In this document: positions 34,509-42,937 of the stretch, piece by piece
Position numbering within the stretch: position 1 is the stretch's first letter
How the letters are laid out: each line of letters opens with the position of its first letter
NCBI RefSeq assembly: GCF_009939225.1
Contig: NZ_JAACJR010000008.1
Location: 1,237,107 to 1,301,106 of the forward strand
Direction: 5' to 3'
DNA length: 64,000 nt
From: Sediminibacterium soli
Lineage (GTDB): Bacteria; Bacteroidota; Bacteroidia; Chitinophagales; Chitinophagaceae
Position numbers and translations under genes: made by a program
The notes under the pieces: model-generated
Told to the model about the DNA's origin: nothing
What the model saw: only the letters and a program-made list of their open reading frames with translations
Databases searched by the model: none

Positions 34509-35879
34509 ATGCAGGTTTGGAAAGATTACCAGGAGAAGAACAAGGATCGTTTTCTGAACGAATTACTCGATCTGTTACGCATACCCAGCGTGAGTGCCAG
34601 AAGCGAACACAAAGACGATATGACGCGCTGCGCGGAAGCGGTGAAGCAACGCCTGCTGGAAGCGGGCGCCGATAAAGTGGAGATATACCCAACGGCAGGT
34701 CATCCTGTCGTATATGCCGAAAAGATCATCGATACCTCCAAACCCACGGTGCTGGTATATGGCCATTACGATGTACAGCCGGCAGACCCGCTTGAACTAT
34801 GGCATAGCGGGCCTTTTGAGCCGGTTATCAAAGACGGCAGGATCTATGCGCGTGGCTCCTGTGACGACAAGGGCCAGTTTTACATGCATGTAAAAGCGCT
34901 GGAAACGATGGTGAAAACAAACACATTGCCTGCCAATGTCAAATTCCTGATTGAAGGAGAAGAAGAGGTGGGCAGTCCCAATCTCGCCACCTTTGTTAAA
35001 CAGAAAAAAGAACTGCTGAAAGCGGATGTGATCCTGATCAGCGATACATCGATGCTGAGTACGGAAACGCCCTCTATCGATATCGGTGTGCGTGGCCTTA
35101 GCTACATAGAGGTGGAAGTAACCGGCCCCAACCGCGATCTTCACAGCGGCGTATATGGCGGCGCTGTTGCCAACCCTGTAACCATGCTTGCAAAAATGAT
35201 CGCAGGCTGCCACGACGGGAACAACCATATCACCATACCCGGTTTTTACGACGATGTGGTGGAGGCGACAGCAGAAGAAAGAAAAAAAATGGCGCAGGCG
35301 CCTTTTGATGAAAAAGAATTTAAAAAAGACCTTGGCATCAACAGCCTCTGGGGAGAGAAAGGATATACCACAAACGAAAGAACAGGTATCCGCCCTACGC
35401 TCGAAGTAAATGGCATATGGGGTGGCTATACCGGTGAAGGCGCTAAAACGGTTCTGCCGTCGAAAGCTTTTGCCAAGATATCCTGCAGACTGGTTCCCAA
35501 CCAATCTTCGGTGAAGATCACCGAAAAGATCCTGAATTATTTCAAAAGCATCGCACCAGAGGGCATTACCGTAAAAGCCGAGGAACACCATGGCGGCGAG
35601 CCCTATATGACGCCGATCGATTCGGATGCTTATAAAGCCGCAGCCAAAGCAATCGAAGCCACATTCGGTAAAGAACCGATACCCGTTCGCGGCGGCGGCA
35701 GTATTCCGATCTGCGCCCTGTTTGAAAAAGAACTGGGACTGAAGATCGTATTCATGGGCTTTGGTCTCGACAGTGATAACCTGCACAGCCCGAATGAAAA
35801 ATTCGATGTGTTCAATTTTTACAAAGGCATAGAGACCATTCCTTATTTCCATCAGTTCTTTACAGAAATGAAAGCATAA
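34509..35879 (+). CDS. M20 family dipeptidase
   Basis: A 456-residue zinc peptidase of the M20 (carnosinase-like) family. Metal ligands and catalytic residues are in VYGHYDVQP (His86, Asp88), ARGSCDDKG (about Asp119), EGEEEVGSPN (about Glu151-152) and a late His in LDSDNLHSPNE. The lid domain lies between about residues 200 and 320. No signal peptide, so it is cytoplasmic and probably cleaves short peptides taken up by the cell; the substrate is unknown. It is a single gene with its own promoter box. Confidence 0.93.
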   Translation: MQVWKDYQEKNKDRFLNELLDLLRIPSVSARSEHKDDMTRCAEAVKQRLLEAGADKVEIYPTAGHPVVYAEKIIDTSKPTVLVYGHYDVQPADPLELWHSGPFEPVIKDGRIYARGSCDDKGQFYMHVKALETMVKTNTLPANVKFLIEGEEEVGSPNLATFVKQKKELLKADVILISDTSMLSTETPSIDIGVRGLSYIEVEVTGPNRDLHSGVYGGAVANPVTMLAKMIAGCHDGNNHITIPGFYDDVVEATAEERKKMAQAPFDEKEFKKDLGINSLWGEKGYTTNERTGIRPTLEVNGIWGGYTGEGAKTVLPSKAFAKISCRLVPNQSSVKITEKILNYFKSIAPEGITVKAEEHHGGEPYMTPIDSDAYKAAAKAIEATFGKEPIPVRGGGSIPICALFEKELGLKIVFMGFGLDSDNLHSPNEKFDVFNFYKGIETIPYFHQFFTEMKA

Positions 35880-35921
35880 CTTTCAGGAAGTTTCCTGCTT
35901 TCCAAAAGTTGCTAAGGTATT

Positions 35922-36311
35922 ATGTCAGAGACCAGAGAAAAACTACGCATCGATAAATACCTCTGGGCCATCCGTTTGTTCAAAACTCGGAGCCAGGCAG
36001 CCGATGCATGCGACAAAGGCAAGGTCAAATACCAGGGTAATTCTGCAAAAGCCTCACGCATTGTGGCAGTGGGCGATGAATACGAAGTAAAGACCGAAGC
36101 GCGTAAATGGGTGATCAAGGTAACCGGTCTTCTGCATACCCGCGTTCAGTATTCAGAAGCGATCAAATACTATATCGATATCACGCCTGCAGAGGAGATG
36201 GATCGTATTACGTTCGAGGCATCGGTGTTCCATACGGGAAAACGGCAGAGCAAGATAGGCAGGCCAACCAAAAAAGAGCGGAGGGATATCGACGGATTCA
36301 TGGATTTGTAA
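35922..36311 (+). CDS. S4-domain RNA-binding protein, Hsp15-like
   Basis: A 129-residue protein whose N-terminal half is an S4 domain (RIDKYLWAIRLFKTRSQAAD, then KVKYQGNSAKASRIVAVGDE). It resembles the heat-shock protein Hsp15 (HslR), which binds stalled 50S subunits carrying nascent chains. The C-terminus is basic (RPTKKERRDIDGFMDL). Length is normal for the family. It follows the M20 gene by 42 nt on the same strand. Confidence 0.87.
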   Translation: MSETREKLRIDKYLWAIRLFKTRSQAADACDKGKVKYQGNSAKASRIVAVGDEYEVKTEARKWVIKVTGLLHTRVQYSEAIKYYIDITPAEEMDRITFEASVFHTGKRQSKIGRPTKKERRDIDGFMDL

Positions 36312-36345
36312 CACAATGATTCATTTCCAATAAAACCAGCCCGGT

Positions 36346-36750
36346 ATGAAAAAATCCATTCTTCTGCTTTGTTTTGCATGCAGTGTTGCAGTGACTACGC
36401 TGCAGGCCCAGACACCCGCCGATTCAATCACCGTTGTTTCCAACCCTGAAAAAAAAGCGGAGTTCAAGGGAGGTGTCAATGGATGGATACGTTTTCTGGA
36501 ATCCACACTCGACAGGAATTTGCTTGAAAAAAACAATGCCCCTTCAGGCAGCTACCGCGTGATCGGCAACTTTATCGTTGACAGGGACGGATCCGTAAAG
36601 GATATCAGGATCGAGGAAGACCCGGGTTACGGTGCTGCCGACGAATACAAGCGGGTGCTGCTGCTTTCCAGCAAAAAATGGATCCCTGCCTCGGATAAAG
36701 GCATTGCCGTTGCCTACCGGCATAAACAGTCGCTGACCCTTATCAGGTAA
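36346..36750 (+). CDS. Exported protein with TonB C-terminal-like domain
   Basis: A 134-residue protein with a signal peptide (MKKSILLLCFACSVAVTTLQAQ). The mature part resembles a TonB C-terminal domain: GNFIVDRDGSVKDIRIEEDP, then YKRVLLLSSKKWIPASDKGI. In Bacteroidota such short, soluble versions without a membrane anchor are frequent and need not drive transport. Its partner is unknown. It lies 34 nt after the S4 gene. Confidence 0.78.
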   Translation: MKKSILLLCFACSVAVTTLQAQTPADSITVVSNPEKKAEFKGGVNGWIRFLESTLDRNLLEKNNAPSGSYRVIGNFIVDRDGSVKDIRIEEDPGYGAADEYKRVLLLSSKKWIPASDKGIAVAYRHKQSLTLIR

Positions 36751-36825
36751 TAAGCTTCCGCTATGTTTGGTTCTGAAACCGGTCACTGGCCCAAAGCCTG
36801 GTCGCCCTTGCTTGAGCGGTTTGTT

Positions 36826-36833
36826 TACTTTTG
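36826..36833 (+). promoter_or_regulatory. Promoter box TACTTTTG before trmD
   Basis: An exact TAnnTTTG match, whose last base lies 4 nt before the trmD ATG (36838). Confidence 0.6.
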
Positions 36834-36837
36834 TGCC

Positions 36838-37515
36838 ATGAACATAGATATCATCACCGTTGTTCCCGATCTGCTCGAGAGTCCTTTCAGCCACAGCATC
36901 ATGAAACGTGCAAAGGAAAAAGGACTGCTGACGGTGCAGACGCATAACCTCCGCAAATGGGCCATCAACAAGCATATGCAGGTTGACGATTACCAGTTTG
37001 GCGGCGGCGCCGGTATGGTGCTCATGCCCGAACCGCTGGCAAATGCAATAGAGGAACTGCAGCAGGACAAACCCTACGACGAGATCATTTATCTCACACC
37101 CGACGGCGCATTATTCGATCAGAAAACCGCCAACCAGTTATCGTTAAAGAACAACCTGCTGCTGATCTGCGGTCATTACAAAGGGATCGATGAAAGGATC
37201 AGAAAACAATATGTGACAAGAGAAATTTCCATCGGCGATTATGTACTGAGCGGCGGAGAACTGCCTGCCGCCATATTGGTGGATGCGATCGGCAGACTGC
37301 TACCCGGGGTGTTGAACGATGAAACCTCGGCCCTGTTCGATTCTTTCCAGGATAATTTACTGGCCCCTCCCGTGTATACCAGACCCGCTGATTTCCGCGG
37401 CGATAAAGTTCCCGAGATACTATTACAGGGCGATCCCAAAAAAGTGGAAGAGTGGCGCCACGAACAATCCGTAGCGAGAACGAGAGAACGAAGACCGGAT
37501 ATGCTGGAAGACTGA
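36838..37515 (+). CDS. trmD: tRNA (guanine37-N1)-methyltransferase
   Basis: A 225-residue SPOUT-class enzyme that methylates G37 next to the anticodon and prevents frameshifting. It starts MNIDIITVVPDLLESPFSHS; the trefoil-knot AdoMet site is visible as LLICGHYKGIDERI and SIGDYVLSGGELPA. DDYQFGGGAGMVLMPEPL is the conserved flexible loop region. The start is ATG 36838; an in-frame extension to 36763 has no TrmD character. In many bacteria trmD adjoins rpsP and rimM, but here it stands apart. Confidence 0.96.
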   Translation: MNIDIITVVPDLLESPFSHSIMKRAKEKGLLTVQTHNLRKWAINKHMQVDDYQFGGGAGMVLMPEPLANAIEELQQDKPYDEIIYLTPDGALFDQKTANQLSLKNNLLLICGHYKGIDERIRKQYVTREISIGDYVLSGGELPAAILVDAIGRLLPGVLNDETSALFDSFQDNLLAPPVYTRPADFRGDKVPEILLQGDPKKVEEWRHEQSVARTRERRPDMLED

Positions 37516-37608
37516 CGAATCCTTGGATTGGGGATTTTAAAATGGGAAATTTTGAAATTGAAAGAAGTTATCTGCAATTCCAAAATTCCGATTTCCAAAA
37601 TTCCAAAA
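37516..37608. repeat. Mirrored intergenic repeat between trmD and a convergent gene
   Basis: ATTTTGAAATTG at 37549-37560 and CAATTCCAAAAT at 37575-37586 match inversely in 11 of 12 positions, within longer TTTTAAAATGGGAAATTTTG and CCAAAATTCC words. It may act as a bidirectional terminator. Confidence 0.7.
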
Positions 37609-38418
37609 TCACTTCACCTTATACCATTTCTCCTCCACCCCTTCGTTAAACTTAACGGTGGTGTTTTCCACTTCGCTGTCGAGAGAGGCAAGGGACATTT
37701 TGAGTTTGGAGGGGTATTTGATGCCGCCGTAATCCTGGTACTCTTTCACATCCAGGGTGGCTTTCATGTCTTTGCGGATATTCCTCCCGAAGGCCTTCAT
37801 CATGCTGCCGAAGCCGGTGAGGTTGGCGGCCATATCGCCAAATGCCTCTATGCGGTTAACAAGAAAAGTTTCGCTGTTGATAAAGTAAAACAGTTGCTGC
37901 CCGGTTTTCAAAGTAAGCCTGATCTTGAAAGAAGGCACTTTGTTTACTTTTTCCGTGCCCACCAGCTCGGCGGTATGACCTTTTGCTGCAGTGCCCACCA
38001 GCTCGGGAAAAGCACCGGCGCAATCCAGTTCATACTGCTGCGTGCTCAGTTCTTCGGGTTTCAGCTGTGTGATAACGGCAGGCGTTCCCTCCATCGGGCC
38101 AAAACCGCGCATCGGCGGAACATAGATATAGCCCGCGGTATCGGTGATCAGGGTAAAGCTTTCGCCCATACCCATAATGCCGCCAACCTGCCTGCGGTAT
38201 AGTTTTCCTTTTTCCTTTACCGAGGTAACGGGCAGTTCCATATTCTGTCCCATCACCGATATCTTTACATTACTGAAAGTTTCAAGGGTTTTGATGGCCT
38301 GCAGCTTATCGCGGCCGCCGGCAGCCGTCTCGTATTTTGCCAGTATTTCTTCTGCGGTTTGCGCATGGGCGGTCACCAGCAGGAATGTTCCGAGCAACAG
38401 CGGCAATATCCTTTTCAT
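37609..38418 (-). CDS. Exported protein, outer-membrane lipoprotein-sorting-like fold
   Basis: A 269-residue protein with a signal peptide (MKRILPLLLGTFLLVTAHAQ). The mature part begins TAEEILAKYETAAGGRDKLQ, a start often seen in Bacteroidota proteins with a LolA/LolB-like beta fold, and has many alternating strands (KLYRRQVGGIMGMGE, DYGGIKYPSKLKM). No lipobox and no catalytic motif. It is probably periplasmic and may bind lipid or a hydrophobic partner. It converges with trmD. Confidence 0.72.
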   Translation of the reverse strand: MKRILPLLLGTFLLVTAHAQTAEEILAKYETAAGGRDKLQAIKTLETFSNVKISVMGQNMELPVTSVKEKGKLYRRQVGGIMGMGESFTLITDTAGYIYVPPMRGFGPMEGTPAVITQLKPEELSTQQYELDCAGAFPELVGTAAKGHTAELVGTEKVNKVPSFKIRLTLKTGQQLFYFINSETFLVNRIEAFGDMAANLTGFGSMMKAFGRNIRKDMKATLDVKEYQDYGGIKYPSKLKMSLASLDSEVENTTVKFNEGVEEKWYKVK

Positions 38419-38513
38419 ATAGCGTATTTTCGTTGATGAGCGCCAAATGTAATTCCCGGGCGGTAAATAAAAACATAAAAAAGGTGTACGAGCCGTTTCA
38501 CAAGACGAATACC

Positions 38514-40157
38514 ATGAACACGCAATCCTTCAGCATTTCCGGCAACCTGGCAGACGTATGGAAGAAATCGGTTTACCCTGCCGAGATCAGGGTGGAGTAT
38601 GGGGTTATCCAGTCCATCCGCCGGCTTGATCCCGCAGCTTCCTTTTCACATTATATACTGCCCGGCTTTATCGACAGTCATGTGCATGTGGAAAGCAGTA
38701 TGCTGGTACCGAGTGAGTTTGCAAGACTGGCGGTGGTGCATGGAACCGTAGGCACCGTAAGCGACCCGCACGAAATTGCCAATGTATGCGGACTGAAAGG
38801 CGTGGAGTTCATGATAGACAATGGCCGGCAGGTGCCTTTCAAATTCAATTTCGGTGCGCCAAGCTGTGTTCCCGCCACCCTGTTCGAAACGGCTGGGGCA
38901 ACACTGACCAGTGCCGATGTACGTAAGCTGCTTGAGAAAGAGGAGATCAAATACCTGAGCGAAATGATGAATTTTCCGGGCGTATTATTCAAAGACCCGG
39001 AAGTGATGAAAAAAATTGCAGCGGCCCATGCGCTGGGCAAGCCTGTTGACGGGCATGCACCCGGACTGCGGGGAGAACAGGCAAGGGAATACATAGAAGC
39101 AGGCATCTCCACCGATCACGAATGCTTTACGGCGGAGGAGGCGATCGATAAACTGCAGCATGGCATGCATATCCTCATACGGGAGGGAAGCGCCGCAAAG
39201 AATTTTGAAGCACTGATAGAATTGCTGGAGGATCATCCCAGGATGATCATGTTCTGCAGCGACGACAAACACCCCGACAGCCTGGCAGAGGGTCATATCA
39301 ACCGCTTATGTGCAGGGGCTGTGGCAAAGGGCATCGATGTGTTTTCCGTACTGCGCGCGGCCTGTGTAAATCCCGTATTGCATTACCATCTCGATATCGG
39401 GTTATTGCGGGAAGGCGATCCGGCAGATTTCATCGTTGCAGATGACCTGGTGGATTTCCGGATCCGGCAGACCTATATCGATGGTTTGCTTGTGGCGGAC
39501 AAGGGTAACACGCTGATCAGACCGGTGCCTGTGCAGCGCATCAACCAATTCGATTGCAAAGAACTGACTGTCGCCGATCTTGCTGTTACCACCGCGGAAT
39601 ATCCGTCTGATAACGGATTGATACCGGTGATAGAAGCGCTGGATGGGCAGCTCATCACCAACCGGCTTGACTTACCGGGAAAACAGGATGGCCTTAATTG
39701 GGTAAGCGATACGGAAAATGATATCCTGAAAATGGTAGTGGTAAACCGCTATCATACCGCGCCGGTTGCAAAATGTTTTATCCGGAATATTGGACTGAAA
39801 TCAGGCGCGATCGCCTCTTCTGTGGCACACGACAGTCATAATATTGTTGCGGTGGGTGCCGATGATGAAAGTATAGCCGGGGCGATCAATCTTGTAATAA
39901 GAGAGCAGGGCGGCGTGAGTTGCTGCAGTGGGGAAAACAGGTCTGTACTGCCGTTGCCGATCGCCGGTTTGATGAGCGATCAGGATGGTTATGCCGTTGC
40001 AAAAGCATACACAGCCATCGATGCCATGGCAAAAGCAATGGGCTCCCCATTATCCGCGCCTTTTATGACGCTTAGTTTTATGGCGTTACTGGTGATACCG
40101 CATCTAAAACTGAGCGACAAGGGTTTGTTTGACGGGGACAGGTTTGAATTGTTGTGA
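38514..40157 (+). CDS. ade: Adenine deaminase
   Basis: A 547-residue adenine deaminase (Ade/YicP type), which turns adenine into hypoxanthine. Metal-binding motifs HVHVESSM after LPGFIDS and DHECFTAEEA are visible, and the C-terminal domain has HDSHNIVAVG and GGVSCCSGENRSVLPLPIAG. Length is normal for the family. The start is ATG 38514; the upstream extension to 38337 overlaps the divergent gene and lacks homology. It should take part in purine salvage, with upp doing so for pyrimidines. Confidence 0.93.
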   Translation: MNTQSFSISGNLADVWKKSVYPAEIRVEYGVIQSIRRLDPAASFSHYILPGFIDSHVHVESSMLVPSEFARLAVVHGTVGTVSDPHEIANVCGLKGVEFMIDNGRQVPFKFNFGAPSCVPATLFETAGATLTSADVRKLLEKEEIKYLSEMMNFPGVLFKDPEVMKKIAAAHALGKPVDGHAPGLRGEQAREYIEAGISTDHECFTAEEAIDKLQHGMHILIREGSAAKNFEALIELLEDHPRMIMFCSDDKHPDSLAEGHINRLCAGAVAKGIDVFSVLRAACVNPVLHYHLDIGLLREGDPADFIVADDLVDFRIRQTYIDGLLVADKGNTLIRPVPVQRINQFDCKELTVADLAVTTAEYPSDNGLIPVIEALDGQLITNRLDLPGKQDGLNWVSDTENDILKMVVVNRYHTAPVAKCFIRNIGLKSGAIASSVAHDSHNIVAVGADDESIAGAINLVIREQGGVSCCSGENRSVLPLPIAGLMSDQDGYAVAKAYTAIDAMAKAMGSPLSAPFMTLSFMALLVIPHLKLSDKGLFDGDRFELL

Positions 40158-40210
40158 TCACGCGGCTACACGGCCGGCAAGGCAATAAGCGCACTGTGAA
40201 AAAGACCGAA

Positions 40211-40244
40211 AATAAAGAAGCCGGTATAAACCAGTTTCTTTATT
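40211..40244 (-). terminator. Possible terminator after the TonB receptor gene
   Basis: AATAAAGAAGCCGGT at 40211-40225 pairs with ACCAGTTTCTTTATT at 40230-40244 with one mismatch, one G-U pair and a 4-nt loop. On the minus strand TTCGGTCTTTTT follows. It lies 75 nt after the stop codon. Confidence 0.45.
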
Positions 40245-40318
40245 AGCCAGAACATCCTTGCGATGCACAGACCATACCTGGATCCTTCTGAATACCTGTA
40301 GTCATAAGGATCGGAATG

Positions 40319-42715
40319 CTAGAACCGGTAGTTAACCCCAATCCGCATATTGATCCCTTCACCCAAAACCGTTTTATCACGAAGAGGGGCAGCCCATTGC
40401 GAACGGGCAGGTAAATAGGTTGTATTGAAAAGATTATTAATAGCTAACGAAGTTCCCATCTTCTCAGTGATTTGATATTGCGCCGATAAATTAAATACCG
40501 TGTATTGCTTTAAAGGCACTTCTGCATAGTTATATTTCCATCCGCCATTACCATTCGGAACAGGCGCAAACCGGTTCCTGTTACCCATGTGTACGCCGCT
40601 AAACAGCAGCTTTATTTTAGCGATGGGGTTGTATGCAATAAATGCGGTGGCTTTTGGAGCCGCTATGAATTCTGAATTAATATAAAAGAGTTGGTAAGGA
40701 TTATCTGCTTTATAAGTTATTCCTTCAACATAAGAATAAGTAGCTCCCATATCCAGTTTATCCTTTAAGATCGCAACCCCGACTGAGATATCTGCACCAT
40801 AAATTTTCTGAGGTGTTTTTGCCGGTTCGTACCGGTTTTCAGCGTTGTTGTACACAAGTCCTGCTCCTGTTTTAGAAGTGCTGTAATAACCGGTAGCCTC
40901 AAACCTCAGTTTACCGATGTACGACAAGAACCCCAATTCATAATTATCCGTTACAGGTGCACTGAGGTTTAATGTACGCACAATATCCGCATTGGTAGCT
41001 CCCTGCAGTATGCGTCCTACATTCGGCAATGTATATCCCTGTGAAAAATTTATATACGGGCTGAAATCTTTGTATTTCACATACCTTAACCCAATATTGA
41101 ACGAGACATTTCTGAAATCCTCACGACCTGCGTTGATCGGATTGGATTTATTATAAGTGCCGTCGGCTCTCAAAGTCGGCAATGTGCCATATGCATCAGA
41201 CCGAAGCGACATATTATCGTATCGCAAACCGGCTTTCAACACCCAGCTATCCTGTATCTTAAACGCCGATTGTATATAAGGCGCGATGCTCACCAGATCC
41301 AACTGTGGAATCCATATTCTCCCATCCAGCAACGTGCGGGATGTTTTGTCTTTCAAAATATCCAGTCCATAAGTAAGTGTCCAATCCAGGTTTTTGTACT
41401 TGATGCGGGTATTGAAATTCGGCCTGATGCCATATTTCTCAGAATAAATAGCCGATTGCCCGCCCCCCTCAAAAAAATTGGGTGAATAGTAAAATACGTT
41501 CTTGGATTTAGCATAATAGACGTCTGTTGTGAATGTTGTGGTACGCTGAAAAATATCAGTGGCGGTATACGTCAGCGCAGCATTGGCAGTGCTGAGTCCT
41601 GTTGGCTTTTCAGGGTCATTACTGGTTTTTGGAGTGCCATAACCCGGTATGATCGTATAATCACCGACTGCATTATATACTTCGATGGAACTGTTATAAG
41701 GAGCGAAAGGGGTTTCCAGTTTTGACTGGTATACATTACCCGAGAAAGCAATATGCTGTTTCCCGGTAATCGCATAACCAATATTCCAGTAGAGACTTAA
41801 GATCTTTGTATTGTCTAAGCCATAGATGGGAAAAAGCGTCTTTTTATTTGGACTGTATTTATTTCCTGTCTGTTCGTAACTAAGACCAGCGTAATAATTC
41901 CATTTTTTACTGTTCCCATACAGGGACTGATGTATACCAAAACCCTGTGCATCTTTCGTATTTGCGAGATTGGAGGTTCCCCAAAGGCTGGTGGTTCCCT
42001 GTAGACCGCCTGAGGAAGCGGGAGCCTGTTTGGTAATATAATTAATAACCCCGCCCGTGCCCCCCACACCGAACGCAGCGGAAGCTCCTTTGATTACTTC
42101 TATCCTTTCCACATCATTGGGCAGAATAGATTTTATTTCAGCCTGGCCGGGAATGAGTGGTGTGGACTGCGGAATACCATTTACCATTACCAGGAAATCT
42201 CTTCCGCGCATGGTCTGGCCCCAGTTAAAGTAGGTTCCGGTTCCTGAAGCCAATCCGGGTACCTGCAATTCCAGTATATCCGTGATATTGGAGGTTTGGG
42301 CCAGGTATTTTTTAATTGCCTGGGAATTGACTACCGTTACCGAGGCTGGTATTTCCGACAGCAGCTCGCGTCCACGGCCGGCAGTTACCACCACTTCATT
42401 AAGTAAACCATCGGCCTCTTCAGCTATGAAATTCAGCGCCAGCGCTTCGTTATCATGTAAAAGAACCGTTTTCTTTTGTGTTTTATAGCCAACCAGGGAA
42501 AAGAAGACCGTGTAATTGCCGGGTGACAATTTTTCTATGAGGTAAAAGCCCTTTGTATCTGTTATTGCTTCTGTGGCCATGTTGAGCAGGCGGATACTTG
42601 CGGATGATACCGGCAACCCGTGGGAATCAGTTACCGTACCGTTTACAGAGGCCGTTTGTGCATAGACATCAACAGAAACAAGAACATAGATAAAAATTCC
42701 TAATAATTTTGGCAT
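40319..42715 (-). CDS. TonB-dependent outer-membrane receptor
   Basis: A 798-residue receptor that imports a large nutrient such as a siderophore or vitamin. The order is signal peptide (MPKLLGIFIYVLVSVDVYAQ), carboxypeptidase-regulatory-like domain (about 22-105), plug domain (about 110-230, including GGTGGVINYITKQAP) and the 22-strand barrel to a C-terminal aromatic residue (RIGVNYRF). The TonB box is not obvious. Codons are visibly richer in A/T than in neighbouring genes, which may reflect transfer. The substrate cannot be inferred; no exporter or SusD gene is next to it. Confidence 0.92.
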   Translation of the reverse strand: MPKLLGIFIYVLVSVDVYAQTASVNGTVTDSHGLPVSSASIRLLNMATEAITDTKGFYLIEKLSPGNYTVFFSLVGYKTQKKTVLLHDNEALALNFIAEEADGLLNEVVVTAGRGRELLSEIPASVTVVNSQAIKKYLAQTSNITDILELQVPGLASGTGTYFNWGQTMRGRDFLVMVNGIPQSTPLIPGQAEIKSILPNDVERIEVIKGASAAFGVGGTGGVINYITKQAPASSGGLQGTTSLWGTSNLANTKDAQGFGIHQSLYGNSKKWNYYAGLSYEQTGNKYSPNKKTLFPIYGLDNTKILSLYWNIGYAITGKQHIAFSGNVYQSKLETPFAPYNSSIEVYNAVGDYTIIPGYGTPKTSNDPEKPTGLSTANAALTYTATDIFQRTTTFTTDVYYAKSKNVFYYSPNFFEGGGQSAIYSEKYGIRPNFNTRIKYKNLDWTLTYGLDILKDKTSRTLLDGRIWIPQLDLVSIAPYIQSAFKIQDSWVLKAGLRYDNMSLRSDAYGTLPTLRADGTYNKSNPINAGREDFRNVSFNIGLRYVKYKDFSPYINFSQGYTLPNVGRILQGATNADIVRTLNLSAPVTDNYELGFLSYIGKLRFEATGYYSTSKTGAGLVYNNAENRYEPAKTPQKIYGADISVGVAILKDKLDMGATYSYVEGITYKADNPYQLFYINSEFIAAPKATAFIAYNPIAKIKLLFSGVHMGNRNRFAPVPNGNGGWKYNYAEVPLKQYTVFNLSAQYQITEKMGTSLAINNLFNTTYLPARSQWAAPLRDKTVLGEGINMRIGVNYRF

Positions 42716-42937
42716 AATGCAGTATAAGGGTAATGAGATTGCGCAAAATTCTATGTTTGGGAATACCGTGACTGACGGATTTGAGAAAATAAGTTACGCA
42801 AAAAGGAAAATTTTCTTACTTATCATGATCTTCCTGCGCCGTTGTGGGTCGCATGACCACTACTGTTCGAAAGATAATTACGAGGAGTTACACAATAAAA
42901 TAGTATTCATTTTTCCTTGTTCGCCATTCATCATTCC
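42716..42937. other. A+T-rich gap upstream of the TonB receptor gene
   Basis: This 222-bp gap lies between divergently-oriented control regions. It holds one REP-like hairpin (42844-42860) and otherwise no clear gene. A short plus-strand ORF (42717-42974) has no start signal or coding character. Confidence 0.5.
42844..42860. repeat. REP-like hairpin GTGGGTC-GCAT-GACCAC
   Basis: Imperfect palindrome with one extra G, sharing the GGTC-GCAT-GACC core of 33177-33200. Confidence 0.65.

Noticed and set aside
36763..36837. N-terminal extension of TrmD
   Set aside because: The extra 25 codons have no TrmD character, and a promoter box lies inside them just before ATG 36838.
40166..40318. Open frame of 50 codons directly after the TonB receptor stop (TAG), ending in a hydrophobic stretch
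   Set aside because: It contains the hairpin at 40211-40244, has no start signal, and the receptor already ends in the expected aromatic residue, so read-through looks like chance.
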